DNA of 64,000 bases, from assembly GCA_947496865.1 (NCBI GenBank), contig CANMEE010000002.1, positions 1 to 64,000 on the forward strand. Direction: 5' to 3'. Within the stretch, counting starts at the first letter, position 1, and each line of letters begins with the position of its first letter. This DNA is from an uncultured Sphingomonadaceae bacterium. Its GTDB lineage: Bacteria; Pseudomonadota; Alphaproteobacteria; Sphingomonadales; Sphingomonadaceae. Shown in pieces: positions 42,651-52,048 of this stretch. A program made the position numbers and the translations under genes. A model generated the notes under the pieces. The model saw nothing but the letters and a program-made list of their open reading frames with translations. It ran no database searches and had not been told where the DNA came from.

Positions 42651-43678
42651 TTCGCTGCTCCTGACTCAACTACCACGGGAGCTTGGCTCCGTTTTTTGAT
42701 TTCAGGCAGTGGCAGATAAGGCGTCACGCCCTCAGCTTCGATGATGGTTTTATCCACCTGCGACAATACGCGCTCCATTGTTTCATAATACATGCGCCGT
42801 TTTGTGACCCGAGGTGCGAGACGATATTCCTCATAAACCTTGTCAAACGCTGCTGATTCACCTTGCGCTTGCGCGGTCAATTGCTGGGCATAAGCGCGCG
42901 CTTCGTTCAAATATGTCTGGGCTGTCTGTTGCGCGGCGGACACTTCTTTAAACGCATCGTTCACAGCTGCGGGTGGATCGGCCTTTTTAATGGCAACGCC
43001 CTTGATGACCACACCAGCGCGATAGCCGTCAAGCAAGGCCTGCATATTTTGTTCCACCTGCTGTTCAATTTCTGTCCGCTCAGAACCGATCGTGTCGTCG
43101 AGCGTAAAGTTCGCAACAGCGGCCCGCATCGCGGATTCAGCGACTTCCTTGATCGATTCTTCGGGATCGGCCAGCTGGAACAGGAATAGTTCAGGAGCCT
43201 TGATATTCCAACGCACCGAGTAAGCGAGATCGACAATATTTTGATCACCAGTCAAAATCAGTTTTTCTGTGTCGCCGGTGGGAATGTCGATTGTCCGAAT
43301 TTCTTCAACATCCAATTTCTGGACCTGTTGAAACGGGGATGGTGCAGAAAAATGCAGTCCGGTTCCCATTGTCCGGGAATAAGCCCCAAGCGTCGTCACA
43401 ACGCCGCGTTCTTGCGGACTAACCCGGTGAATAGACGTGAGCAAAACCCAAAGGATGACGAAGCCAATTAAAAGGATGGGCCACCAAGGGCGACCGCCTG
43501 GCCGTTTGGGTATGCCACCTTTAAAGCCGCCGCCGGTTCCTTTTTTGAACAGTTCTTCCAGCGAGGTCGCGCCGCCTTTGCCGCCACCGGAAGATCCTCC
43601 AGAAGCATTGCCCCAAGGATTGCGCGGACCACCGCCATTACCATCGTCTCCGCCACCATTGCCCCAAGGACTACTCAT
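42647..43678 (-). CDS. hflK: HflK, FtsH protease modulator
   Basis: A 343-residue SPFH protein. The N-terminal cytoplasmic stretch is rich in Gly, Asn and Pro (WGNGGGDDGNGGG), followed by one membrane helix (WWPILLIGFVILWVLLTSI) and the HflK pattern VSPQERGVVTTLGAYSRTMGTGLHFSAPSPFQQVQKLDVEEIRTI. The C-terminal region is a coiled coil (AYAQQLTAQAQGESAAFDKVYEEYRLAP). ATG 43678 (MSSPWG) is the family-like start; an ATG 20 codons earlier is possible. It is the first gene of hflK-hflC and is divergent from apbC. Confidence 0.94.
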   Translation of the reverse strand: MSSPWGNGGGDDGNGGGPRNPWGNASGGSSGGGKGGATSLEELFKKGTGGGFKGGIPKRPGGRPWWPILLIGFVILWVLLTSIHRVSPQERGVVTTLGAYSRTMGTGLHFSAPSPFQQVQKLDVEEIRTIDIPTGDTEKLILTGDQNIVDLAYSVRWNIKAPELFLFQLADPEESIKEVAESAMRAAVANFTLDDTIGSERTEIEQQVEQNMQALLDGYRAGVVIKGVAIKKADPPAAVNDAFKEVSAAQQTAQTYLNEARAYAQQLTAQAQGESAAFDKVYEEYRLAPRVTKRRMYYETMERVLSQVDKTIIEAEGVTPYLPLPEIKKRSQAPVVVESGAAK

Positions 43679-43809
43679 ATTTAATATCGATCCTAAGAGG
43701 GTTTTTCGGGACGTCTGCCCATCAATTTTTTTATTCATAAATCCATTATAGGTAGCGCGGCCTCAGAAAAACAGTGTCAATCCGATAAAAGTGTAACTAT
43801 GCGGTCCAA

Positions 43810-44772
43810 ATGACCGATATTTCTATGATTGAAGCGGCTCTTGAAGAAGTCGCAAGCGGAAGATTCAGCGCTGTTCGTCTTGACGATGGGCGTGTGTCTT
43901 TGGTGTTGAATGTCAGCGGACTTGATGTTCGTGACCGCGGACAGATCGAAATTGCCGTGAAAGGCAAGCTGCTCGAACTTGATGCGATTGAAAAAGTCGA
44001 CATTGTTATGACAGCTGAAAAAGTCGAACGTCGCTTAATCGCTGTGGGCAGCGGCAAGGGCGGCGTTGGCAAATCCACCTTATCGACAAATTTGGCGATT
44101 GCGCTCAAAGCCTTGGGTCACAAAGTCGGGATGGTCGACGCTGATATTTACGGTCCTTCGCAGCCGCGCCTGTTAAACTGCGAAGGCCGCCGTCCCGAAG
44201 CGGAAGGCAAGCAGTTAATCCCTGTGAAGAATGAATATGATATTCCGGTCCTGTCCATGGGCCATCTCGCGAAGCCGGGCCAAGCCATTGCGTGGCGCGG
44301 ACCCATGGCTGGCAAGGCGCTGGAACAGTTGATCGATGCCCACTGGGGCGATACCGAACTGCTCATTGTCGATATGCCGCCGGGCACTGGCGATGTCCAA
44401 TTGTCGATGATGCAAAACCACAAGCCTGTCGGCGCATTAATTGTATCCACGCCGCAAGATCTTGCGTTGATGGACGCCGTGCGGGCAGTGGACCTGTTTG
44501 AACAGGCGAAAATTCCGCTCATTGGTATGGTTGAAAATATGGCGGGCTATATTTGCCCTCATTGCGGCGAGGTTAGCGATCCCTTTGGCGCAGGCGGAGC
44601 CGAAGCAGCAGCAAAAACAATGAACATGCCGTTCCTTGGACGGGTGCCCCTCGATATTGAAATTCGTAAGTCCAGCGACGGCGGCGTTCCGCCAGCTTAT
44701 AGTGATAGCCTGCAAGGAAAGGCATTCCATGATATTGCCAAACGGCTCGCGACATGGTTGGATAGCCAATAA
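43810..44772 (+). CDS. apbC: Mrp/NBP35-family iron-sulfur carrier ATPase
   Basis: A 320-residue cytoplasmic protein. Residues 1-75 form a short MIP18-like domain; the deviant Walker [12 protein letters not shown] is at 80-90. [27 protein letters not shown] and [13 protein letters not shown] follow, and the CPHC pair (in GYICPHCGE) binds the bridging cluster of the dimer. Mrp/ApbC proteins carry and insert [4Fe-4S] clusters, relevant to the FeS photolyase and the 16-cysteine protein in this window, though any direct link is inference. ATG 43810 is used. A CoA-binding-domain gene follows after 26 bases. Confidence 0.93.
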   Translation: MTDISMIEAALEEVASGRFSAVRLDDGRVSLVLNVSGLDVRDRGQIEIAVKGKLLELDAIEKVDIVMTAEKVERRLIAVGSGKGGVGKSTLSTNLAIALKALGHKVGMVDADIYGPSQPRLLNCEGRRPEAEGKQLIPVKNEYDIPVLSMGHLAKPGQAIAWRGPMAGKALEQLIDAHWGDTELLIVDMPPGTGDVQLSMMQNHKPVGALIVSTPQDLALMDAVRAVDLFEQAKIPLIGMVENMAGYICPHCGEVSDPFGAGGAEAAAKTMNMPFLGRVPLDIEIRKSSDGGVPPAYSDSLQGKAFHDIAKRLATWLDSQ

Positions 44773-44798
44773 GTCAATTACGAAGGGGAAAACCAGCT

Positions 44799-45236
44799 AT
44801 GCCTTTGGAAACGGATCAGGATATCGCCCGTCTGCTGACTGAAACCAAACGCATCGCCCTTGTCGGGGCTTCTGCTAAACCAGAGCGCGCCAGCAATCGC
44901 ATCCTGAAATTCTTGATCGATCAGGGATATGACGTGGTTCCGGTCAATCCCGGATTGGCTGGGCAGAAATTGCATGGCGCCGAAGTTATATCCTCACTCG
45001 ACGCAATTGATGGCCAGATTGATATGGTCGATATTTTCCGCAATTCTGCAGACGCTGGCGGTGTCGCTGATGAAGCCATAGCGATTGGTGCGAAATCGAT
45101 ATGGATGCAGTTGGGTGTCATTAATCGGCCTGCTGCTGAACGGGCTGAAGAGGCGGGGCTTGATGTAGTCATGGATCGCTGTCCCAAAATCGAAATTCCG
45201 CGACTGGGTTTGATGAAGACCAAAAATGGCAACTGA
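44799..45236 (+). CDS. CoA-binding domain protein (YccU type)
   Basis: A 145-residue single Rossmann domain: [33 protein letters not shown], then [31 protein letters not shown] and DRCPKIE at the end. This is the stand-alone CoA-binding domain family related to succinyl-CoA synthetase alpha. The function is unknown. ATG 44799 has AAGGGG upstream. The 3' end overlaps the start of the next gene by 11 bases. Confidence 0.85.
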   Translation: MPLETDQDIARLLTETKRIALVGASAKPERASNRILKFLIDQGYDVVPVNPGLAGQKLHGAEVISSLDAIDGQIDMVDIFRNSADAGGVADEAIAIGAKSIWMQLGVINRPAAERAEEAGLDVVMDRCPKIEIPRLGLMKTKNGN

Positions 45237-47526
45237 ACCGGCCACAGATTTGGAACCAGAAGAAAGCAAGAAAAGCACAAGGCTTTTGACGCGCCGGAAC
45301 TTCCTGATTGGCGGCAGCGCGGCAACCGGCCTTGTGGTGGCCTGGGCCCTCTGGCCGCGTGCTTATGAGCCCAATATCAGCGCGGCCGAGAATGAAGAAA
45401 TTTTCGGAGCCTATCTTAAAATATCTAAAGAGGGACAAGTCACTGTTGTGGTTCCTCAAAGCGAAATGGGGCAGGGTGTCTATACTGTCCTGCCGCAAAT
45501 ATTGGCTGATGAACTGGGCGCAGATTGGCGCACAATAGCGGTTGAACCTGCACCGATTAATCCGCTTTACGCCAATAACTTGCTTGCACAGCAATGGGCG
45601 GAGACTTTGCTGCCATCCGGCGCTGAAAAACTGACCGACGAGGAAGCGGCCAACTGGGCGGCCAAAAATATTGCGACCCGCAACGACTTTATTGTCACTG
45701 CGGATTCGTCATCCGTTCCTTCCTACTCTCATAGTTTTCGGGAAGCTGGTGCGGCTGCCCGGATATTGCTCAGTAAGGCTGCTGCTGCCAAATGGGGTAT
45801 TGAATGGGAAGCCTGCACGGTTGCCAATGGTTTGGTGTCCAATGGTGATAACGAGGCGCGCTTTGGCGAGCTGATTGCCGAAGCGCTGAAACAAGACTTG
45901 CCAGACCCGGTGCCGCTTCGTTCAAGCCCGGAAAATAATCTGGTTGGTAAAGATGTTGCTCGACTGGATATGCCATCAAAGCTCGACGGATCGGCCAATT
46001 TCGCTGGTGATATTCGTTTGCCCGATATGGTCTACGCGTCGATCCGCCAGGGACCAATTGGCGCAACGCGATTAAAATCGTTTAACCGCGAAGGGGCGAG
46101 TAAAATTATCGGCTTGGTTGATGTGGTCGACCATGACCGTTGGATCGCCGCGGTTGCTACCAATTGGTGGGCGGCCAACGACGCGTTGGACAAAATGAGC
46201 CCGATGTTTGAAACGACCGGACTATTGCCGAACAGCGAAAAAATCGATGCAGCGTTGGAAAAGGCATTGGAGGAAGGTCCGGGCACCCGGTTTGCGAGCC
46301 GCGGCGACACCCAGCCTGCCTTTGATGAACATAAAAATGTCCGTGCACGCTATCAGGTCGAGGCTGCGCTGCACGCACCGATGGAAACTCGGACGGCTGC
46401 GGCAGATTATAAAAATGGGCGGCTGGAGCTTTGGTTGGCAACGCAATCTCCTGCTGCGGCGGTGCAAGCGGCGGCCAAGGCCATCGGCATTAGTACAGAT
46501 CGCGTGACCCTATACCCCATGCTTGCTGGTGGATCTTTCGGGCGTAATCTTGACAACAAGATTGCCACGCAAGTCGCTATAATTACAGAAAAAATTGGAC
46601 GGCCAGTACAGTTGATGTGGTCGCGGGCCGAAGAGATGATGCACGACCATTATCGTGCCCCTGCTATCGCGCGAATGGATGCGGCTACCGACAAAGCCGG
46701 TCGCATAAAGGCGCTTCAAATCAAGGTCGCAGCGCCAGCATCGGCGCGCGAGCAAAGCAAACGTGTGGTTCTCGGGATGGATGAAATTGCCGCCATGCGC
46801 GCGTCGATTGATGAAGCGGATGCTAAAGCTGTTGAAGGCGCAGATGTACATTATAATTTAGCGAATTTTTCGCTCGACCATCATCCGGCCTATGTCGGTA
46901 TGCCCACCGGCAATTGGCGCAGTAACGGCCATAGTTATAACGCTTTTTTTGTTGAATCTTTTATCGATGAACTTGCCGCGAGAGCGAAAATCGAACCTTT
47001 GACCTATCGGATGCAGATGATGTCCGGGCGACCACGTCTGGCGCGCTGTATAACCGGTGTTGCGGCAATGGCCGGGTGGGACGGCGGCCTTGATGGCAGC
47101 GGTCAGGGGCTGGCCTGTCATTCCATGCGCGGCGGCCATATCGCTGTTATTGCAAGTGCCAATCGCGGCAATAGCGGACTAAACGTACGCCGGATTTCCG
47201 CTACAGTCGATGTCGGACGGATTATTCACCCTGATATCGCCCGGCAACAGGTTGAAGGCGGCCTTATATATGGTCTGGCAATGGCGCTCGGATCGTCAAC
47301 ACGGTTCAATGGCGGTATTGCTAACGCAAGGCGCTTAAGAGATTTGGCGCTTCCCAGGTTAGCAGAGATACCGGTCATACAAATCGAGTTTATTCGTAGC
47401 GAGGAGGAACCAGTGGGTGTGGAAGAAATTGGTGTACCCGCTGTTGCTCCTGCCGTTGCCAATGCGCTTTTTTCCGCGACCGGAATTCGTTTTCGCCAGC
47501 TACCGCTTTTTGCAGAGGCATCCTGA
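45226..47526 (+). CDS. Tat-exported molybdenum hydroxylase large subunit (IorB-like)
   Basis: A 766-residue xanthine-dehydrogenase-family molybdopterin-binding subunit. The N-terminus carries a twin-arginine signal, [23 protein letters not shown] (residues about 20-42). Family segments: [64 protein letters not shown], and the C-terminal [17 protein letters not shown], which holds the catalytic Glu region. Related enzymes hydroxylate N-heterocycles or aldehydes in the periplasm with a separate [2Fe-2S] small subunit; no such gene is adjacent. ATG 45226 overlaps the previous gene. hemH follows 2 bases later. Confidence 0.86.
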   Translation: MATEPATDLEPEESKKSTRLLTRRNFLIGGSAATGLVVAWALWPRAYEPNISAAENEEIFGAYLKISKEGQVTVVVPQSEMGQGVYTVLPQILADELGADWRTIAVEPAPINPLYANNLLAQQWAETLLPSGAEKLTDEEAANWAAKNIATRNDFIVTADSSSVPSYSHSFREAGAAARILLSKAAAAKWGIEWEACTVANGLVSNGDNEARFGELIAEALKQDLPDPVPLRSSPENNLVGKDVARLDMPSKLDGSANFAGDIRLPDMVYASIRQGPIGATRLKSFNREGASKIIGLVDVVDHDRWIAAVATNWWAANDALDKMSPMFETTGLLPNSEKIDAALEKALEEGPGTRFASRGDTQPAFDEHKNVRARYQVEAALHAPMETRTAAADYKNGRLELWLATQSPAAAVQAAAKAIGISTDRVTLYPMLAGGSFGRNLDNKIATQVAIITEKIGRPVQLMWSRAEEMMHDHYRAPAIARMDAATDKAGRIKALQIKVAAPASAREQSKRVVLGMDEIAAMRASIDEADAKAVEGADVHYNLANFSLDHHPAYVGMPTGNWRSNGHSYNAFFVESFIDELAARAKIEPLTYRMQMMSGRPRLARCITGVAAMAGWDGGLDGSGQGLACHSMRGGHIAVIASANRGNSGLNVRRISATVDVGRIIHPDIARQQVEGGLIYGLAMALGSSTRFNGGIANARRLRDLALPRLAEIPVIQIEFIRSEEEPVGVEEIGVPAVAPAVANALFSATGIRFRQLPLFAEAS

Positions 47527-47528
47527 AT

Positions 47529-48539
47529 ATGCAGACGCTTGATCACTTGCCCGTCGGGCACCCTCCGGTGGCGACAGGAAAGGTTGGGCTGTTGCTCGTC
47601 AATTTGGGCACACCGGATGCGCCCGATAAAAAGGCGGTAAAGCGCTATCTGAAGGAGTTTTTGTCAGACAAACGAGTGGTTGAGATACCGGATATATTCT
47701 GGCAGCCGATATTGCGCGGCATAATATTAAACACCCGTCCGGCAAAGTCGGCCCATGCTTATAGTTTGGTCTGGACTGATGAAGGATCACCGCTGGCTGT
47801 TTATACCAGACGTCAGGCAGAGGCCTTGGCCGATAAATTTGACGGCGCGGTACATGTCGACTGGGCGATGCGCTACGGTAATCCTAGCGTTGGCAGTCGT
47901 TTGCAGGCGATGAAAGATGCCGGTTGCGATCGGATTCTGATTGCGCCTCTCTATCCTCAATATAGTGGCGCGACGACGGCCAGCGTGCATGACGCGGTTT
48001 TTGACGCGGTTAAGGCAATGCGCTGGCATCCGGCGATCCGCACGCTTCCGCCCTATCACGACGATGAAACCTATATTGCGGCATTGAAATCCAGTATTGA
48101 AACCGGTTTGGCGGCTCTGGATTTTGAACCAGATGCGGTAATTGCAAGTTTTCACGGCATGCCCAAACGCACCTTGGAATTGGGCGATCCCTATCATTGC
48201 CATTGCCAGAAGACCGCACGGCTTTTGTCTGAAGCCATGGGACGAGAGTTGATCATTGCCTTTCAATCTCGCTTTGGCCCGGCCAAATGGCTGGAGCCAC
48301 CGACTGACGTTATGCTTGAGAAACTCGCGCAAGAAGGCAAAAAAAAGGTCGCGATTTTTGCGCCCGGCTTTTCCAGCGATTGCCTGGAAACCTTCGAAGA
48401 ATTGGCCATACGCGGCAAAGAAGATTTCGAAGCCGCCGGCGGGGAGCGCTTTGCTTATATTCCGTGCCTGAATGATAGTGATGTCGGCATCGACTTGCTC
48501 GACCAACTCGTACGCCGGGAATTGGCCGGATGGATATAA
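47529..48539 (+). CDS. hemH: ferrochelatase
   Basis: A 336-residue enzyme inserting Fe2+ into protoporphyrin IX, the last step of heme synthesis. Seen: LLVNLGTPDAPDKKAVKRYLKEFLSD (N-terminal signature), MRYGNPSVGSRL, ILIAPLYPQYSGATTASV, SFHGMPKRTLELGDPYHCHCQKTARLL with the metal-binding His, FQSRFGPAKWLEPPTDVMLEKL and FAPGFSSDCLETFEE. It would supply heme for the cytochromes at 58.9-61.7 kb. ATG 47529 is 2 bases after the upstream stop. It overlaps the ribbon-helix-helix gene by 10 bases. Confidence 0.95.
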   Translation: MQTLDHLPVGHPPVATGKVGLLLVNLGTPDAPDKKAVKRYLKEFLSDKRVVEIPDIFWQPILRGIILNTRPAKSAHAYSLVWTDEGSPLAVYTRRQAEALADKFDGAVHVDWAMRYGNPSVGSRLQAMKDAGCDRILIAPLYPQYSGATTASVHDAVFDAVKAMRWHPAIRTLPPYHDDETYIAALKSSIETGLAALDFEPDAVIASFHGMPKRTLELGDPYHCHCQKTARLLSEAMGRELIIAFQSRFGPAKWLEPPTDVMLEKLAQEGKKKVAIFAPGFSSDCLETFEELAIRGKEDFEAAGGERFAYIPCLNDSDVGIDLLDQLVRRELAGWI

Positions 48540-48793
48540 ATACAGACGATGTTTTCCATCCACCAGTGAAGCGCAGCATCACGATTGCCGGACATCAGAC
48601 TTCGATCACGCTGGAGCCACTATTTTGGAAATTGCTCCGCGCAGCCGCCGAAAGGCAGGAGCTGCCGGTCAATGCATTGGTGGCACAAATTGATGTGAAG
48701 CGGCTCGATGCAGATGATCCTCCGGGTCTTGCAACGGCGATCCGGTTATGGTTGACGCACGATCTGCTTGGAAATTCCGCTCAAGCCGACTAA
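48530..48793 (+). CDS. ribbon-helix-helix domain protein (RHH_4)
   Basis: An 87-residue protein. Residues about 14-60 (KRSITIAGHQTSITLEPLFWKLLRAAAERQELPVNALVAQID) match the RHH_4 family, a ribbon-helix-helix fold often used for DNA binding. The remaining acidic tail ends AIRLWLTHDLL. The target is unknown. ATG 48530 overlaps the hemH 3' end; crcB begins 10 bases after its stop. Confidence 0.85.
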   Translation: MDINTDDVFHPPVKRSITIAGHQTSITLEPLFWKLLRAAAERQELPVNALVAQIDVKRLDADDPPGLATAIRLWLTHDLLGNSAQAD

Positions 48794-48803
48794 GGCAGCG
48801 TTC

Positions 48804-49181
48804 ATGAACGCAACCCTTCTTGTTATGGTTGGCGGCGCGGTTGGTGCAGCGGCGCGCTATAATCTCGGGCGGCTGGTTTTTCATTGGGGCGGAACGGGCC
48901 TTCCTTTTGGAACGTTGATCGCCAATTTACTGGGCGGGTTTTTAATGGGCGTGCTGGCCGGTGTGCTGGCGCGCAGTGATTTTGTCGACGAACCATGGCG
49001 GTTGCTGCTGGGCGTCGGTCTGCTGGGCGGTTTTACAACCTTTTCAGCCTTTAGTTTGGAAGTTTTAAATATGATTGAGCGCGGAAATTGGGGCATAGCA
49101 TTGGGCTATGCATTGCTATCCGTCATCGGTTCGGTGCTCGCGCTATTTGCGGGCTTAATGGCCATAAGGGCAATAGCATGA
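48804..49181 (+). CDS. crcB: fluoride channel CrcB/Fluc
   Basis: A 125-residue, four-helix inner-membrane protein that exports fluoride as an antiparallel dimer. Signature segments: GGAVGAAARYNLGR, FGTLIANLLGGFLMG (the pore Asn) and GLLGGFTTFSAFSLE (the Phe box and Na+ site TTFS). The start is ATG 48804. I see no fluoride riboswitch in the short upstream spacer, so expression probably follows the operon. The stop overlaps the next ATG (ATGA). Confidence 0.95.
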   Translation: MNATLLVMVGGAVGAAARYNLGRLVFHWGGTGLPFGTLIANLLGGFLMGVLAGVLARSDFVDEPWRLLLGVGLLGGFTTFSAFSLEVLNMIERGNWGIALGYALLSVIGSVLALFAGLMAIRAIA

Positions 49182-50461
49182 CGACATTCGATCCCACTGC
49201 CGAAAGCGGCTCAGAGGCTGAAAAGCCAGAGGGTCAAGGCACGCTGAAAGATCAGAAGCAGGCGCTCAAAGTGCTTGATGTGCGGCAATTTACCGTGTCG
49301 GCTGACGATGATGATATCCGGTTGGACCGCTGGTTCAAACGCCACATGGAAGACGTGCCGTTCAATGTTGTGTCACGTTGGTCACGGACTGGCCAATTGC
49401 GACTGGATGGCAAACGGGTTAGCCCCGGGGACCGGATTAAAGAAGGGCAGGTCATTCGCGTACCACCTGCGGAAATCGAACGCCCGGGCCGGGTCGCTAA
49501 GCCGCGCACCGACCTGTCACAGGATCAGATTAACTTCGCCAAAGAACTGGTAATCCACAAAGACAAATCCGCCATTGTGGTCAACAAGCCACCGGGACTG
49601 GCAACGCAGGGCGGCAGCAAGACCACCACCCATCTGGATGGACTGCTCGACGCGCTGACCTACGATGCGAAAGGTCGGCCTAAACTGGTGCACCGGCTCG
49701 ACAAGGATACCAGTGGCGTTATCCTGTTGGCGCGGTCGCCAGGAGCAGCTTCCTTTTTCTCCAAACGTTTTTCAGGACGCACAGCGCGCAAGGTGTACTG
49801 GGCGCTTGTTATGGGTGTGCCGGAAATTGCGGATGGCATGATTGACTTGCCGCTTTCCAAACAACCCGGTTCCGGCGGCGAAAAAATGCATGTCGACGAG
49901 GAAAATGGGCAGTCCGCAAAATCGCGCTACCGGATTATCGAACGCGCTGGCAATCGGGCGTGCTGGGTCGAACTACAGCCGTTTACCGGACGGACTCATC
50001 AGCTGCGTGTCCATATGGCGGCCATTGGTCACCCGATATTGGGTGACGGCAAATATGGCGGCAAAGAAGCGTTTTTGACAGGATCAATCAGTCGGAAAAT
50101 GCATCTGCACGCACGCCGCCTGAAAATCGAACATCCCGATGGACATAATCTGGATGTAAAGGCAGAGCTTCCCAAACATTTTGCCGAGACGGTTGAAAAT
50201 CTGGGCCTTGACCTCAGCTTGGGCGACCTTCCGCTTGATGAGAAAAAACCCGGTGGCAAAGCGGTGCGCAAACAGCAGGGCCGCGCCCATGCCAAACAAG
50301 TCCGCAAAGACAAACGCGGCGAACGTCGAGGACGTGGTGAGACGGAGGGTAAGCCGACCAAAGCTGGCAAACCGACCAAACGAGAACGCCCCAATGCCGG
50401 AAAAGCGACGCACAAGAAAAACATGCCGCACAAAGCCAAAGTTAAACAAAAGAGCCGTTAA
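49178..50461 (+). CDS. RluC/RluD-type 23S rRNA pseudouridine synthase
   Basis: A 427-residue RNA-modifying enzyme. An N-terminal S4 RNA-binding domain (DIRLDRWFKRHMEDVPFNVVSRWSRTGQLRLDGKRV, about residues 45-95) is followed by the RluA-family catalytic domain. Catalytic Asp is in HRLDKDTSGVILLAR, and further on are QPFTGRTHQLRVHMA and GHPILGDGKYGG. After the fold, the last about 75 residues are a Lys/Arg/Gly-rich basic tail, probably an extra rRNA contact. The exact target uridines cannot be told. ATG 49178 overlaps the crcB stop. Confidence 0.92.
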   Translation: MTTFDPTAESGSEAEKPEGQGTLKDQKQALKVLDVRQFTVSADDDDIRLDRWFKRHMEDVPFNVVSRWSRTGQLRLDGKRVSPGDRIKEGQVIRVPPAEIERPGRVAKPRTDLSQDQINFAKELVIHKDKSAIVVNKPPGLATQGGSKTTTHLDGLLDALTYDAKGRPKLVHRLDKDTSGVILLARSPGAASFFSKRFSGRTARKVYWALVMGVPEIADGMIDLPLSKQPGSGGEKMHVDEENGQSAKSRYRIIERAGNRACWVELQPFTGRTHQLRVHMAAIGHPILGDGKYGGKEAFLTGSISRKMHLHARRLKIEHPDGHNLDVKAELPKHFAETVENLGLDLSLGDLPLDEKKPGGKAVRKQQGRAHAKQVRKDKRGERRGRGETEGKPTKAGKPTKRERPNAGKATHKKNMPHKAKVKQKSR

Positions 50462-51096
50462 TGCATCCCGATCCCGCGTTTAGATGGCCCAAGTCGGGCA
50501 ATGACCACAATGATGCCGATGAGCGGGCTGCGCTCGAGGCGCTGATCGCCCAAATCGGCTTTGGCATGATTTTCGCGACCACGCCTGATGGCCCCCGTGT
50601 CGCCCATGTACCGGTCTTTTCCACCGGCGATGGCGCGCTGCAATTTCATTTGTCACGCGGCAATGCGCTGACCAAATCCCTAGTTGGTTTGACTGCGCTT
50701 TGTGTGATTAATGGACCGGAAGCCTATATCAGTCCGGACTGGTATGGGATTGATGATCAGGTTCCGACATGGAATTATCTCACGCTGGAATTGGAAGGCA
50801 CTGTCCGTGAAATGGAACGGGAAGGCCTCATCGCTCTGCTGGATGATTTGGCTGAGCATAATGAAGCGAAGCTGGCGCCCAAAACACCGTGGCATCGCGA
50901 CAAAATGGATTCTGGTAAATTTGATAAAATGGTCGATGCCATTGTGGGTTTTGAAATGGAAATCAAAGCATGGCGACCAACGGCAAAGTTAAGTCAAAAC
51001 AAGCCGGCCGTTGTGCGTGAAAATGCCGCGGATGCCCTGGATGCTATTGGACGACGGGCGATGGCCCATATGATGCGGGAGTTTAGCCCGAAATGA
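50461..51096 (+). CDS. PaiB-family FMN-binding protein
   Basis: A 211-residue flavin-reductase-like barrel of the PaiB/negative transcriptional regulator family: IGFGMIFATTPDGPRVAHVPVF, LQFHLSRGNALTKSL, CVINGPEAYISPDWYG and VPTWNYLTLELEGTVRE. Despite the family name, regulation of protease genes is shown only in Bacillus; here a flavin or heme-binding enzyme is as likely. ATG 50461 shares a base with the preceding stop (TAATG) and the end overlaps the HAD gene as ATGA. Confidence 0.9.
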   Translation: MHPDPAFRWPKSGNDHNDADERAALEALIAQIGFGMIFATTPDGPRVAHVPVFSTGDGALQFHLSRGNALTKSLVGLTALCVINGPEAYISPDWYGIDDQVPTWNYLTLELEGTVREMEREGLIALLDDLAEHNEAKLAPKTPWHRDKMDSGKFDKMVDAIVGFEMEIKAWRPTAKLSQNKPAVVRENAADALDAIGRRAMAHMMREFSPK

Positions 51097-51746
51097 ATAA
51101 ACTCGCTCTGTTTGATTGCGATGGCACGATGGTCGACAGTCAGGCCAATATCTGTGCCTCAATGGATCAAGCTTTTGTCGCCCATGGCTTGACTCCGCCC
51201 GATCATCACAAGACCCGGCGGATTGTTGGCCTCAGCCTGCAGGAAGCGGTCCGGCAGCTATTGCCAGACGAGGAAGAGCCTTTGGTTACTGCTGTGACCC
51301 AGTCTTACCGTGACGGCTTTTTCGAAATGCGCCAGCAAGGTGTCGTGCACGAACCGCTTTATGACGGGTTGCTTGATTTGATTGACCGGCTTGAAAGCGA
51401 TGGCTGGATGCTTGGTGTCGCTACTGGTAAGTCCGATCGCGGGCTCAACCATGTTCTCGAAATCCATGACCTGACTAATCGCTTTGTGACCTTGCAAACC
51501 GCTGATCGCCACCCTTCCAAGCCGCATCCCGCGATGGTGCAACTGGCGATATCCGAGGCTGGGGCTGCTGTCGAAACCACAGCGATGATCGGCGATACGA
51601 CCTTCGATATGGAAATGGGAGTTAATGCTGGGGTGCGCGCAATCGGGGTCGATTGGGGCTATCATGACAGCCATGAGTTGCTCTCAGCAGGCGCACAAAT
51701 TGTCGCGGTAACAATGAACGAACTATATGAGACCCTGAACCAATGA
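51093..51746 (+). CDS. HAD-IA phosphatase (phosphoglycolate phosphatase-like)
   Basis: A 217-residue HAD hydrolase: motif I LFDCDGTMVDSQ (nucleophile and acid Asp), a helical cap, motif II VATGKSDRG, motif III Lys in HPSKPHPAM, and motif IV IGDTTFDMEMG. It resembles the phosphoglycolate phosphatase/PpaX branch; the substrate is not certain. ATG 51093 overlaps the paiB-like stop, and its stop overlaps the next ATG. Confidence 0.9.
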   Translation: MNKLALFDCDGTMVDSQANICASMDQAFVAHGLTPPDHHKTRRIVGLSLQEAVRQLLPDEEEPLVTAVTQSYRDGFFEMRQQGVVHEPLYDGLLDLIDRLESDGWMLGVATGKSDRGLNHVLEIHDLTNRFVTLQTADRHPSKPHPAMVQLAISEAGAAVETTAMIGDTTFDMEMGVNAGVRAIGVDWGYHDSHELLSAGAQIVAVTMNELYETLNQ

Positions 51747-52048
51747 CAAAGCCGCTGGAACCCTCTGACGATCCCATTTATGTTGCTGATCCGGAAAAGG
51801 AAAAGCAGGCAAAGCAGCTGCATTTCATGGTTAGCATCATCCGGTTGTTGGGGATTGCGATACTGATGCTGGGCATTGCGATTGCCCTGGGCCGTCTTGC
51901 CAATATTCCGGCAGCGGTAGGCTATGTTCTGATTGTAATCGGGCTCGCACAAACCTGGGTCATCCCACTGGTCATGGTCCGGTCCTTTGTGAAACGTCAG
52001 GTTCTTGAACAGACCGAAAAAGAAACCGTTGATGAAAAGATTTTATAA
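51743..52048 (+). CDS. small two-helix membrane protein, unknown
   Basis: A 101-residue protein with two adjacent membrane helices (about residues 31-50 and 54-75) and charged ends (DPEKEKQAKQLH at the N-terminal side, VKRQVLEQTEKETVDEKIL at the C-terminus). No family is recognised with certainty. Its place before the ATP12 chaperone gene, overlapping it by 17 bases, is suggestive of a link with F-type ATPase assembly, but this is only positional. Confidence 0.78.
   Translation: MTKPLEPSDDPIYVADPEKEKQAKQLHFMVSIIRLLGIAILMLGIAIALGRLANIPAAVGYVLIVIGLAQTWVIPLVMVRSFVKRQVLEQTEKETVDEKIL

Noticed and set aside
48785-48803. Fluoride riboswitch before crcB
   Set aside because: Only 10 bases separate crcB from the previous stop and no riboswitch fold is recognisable there.
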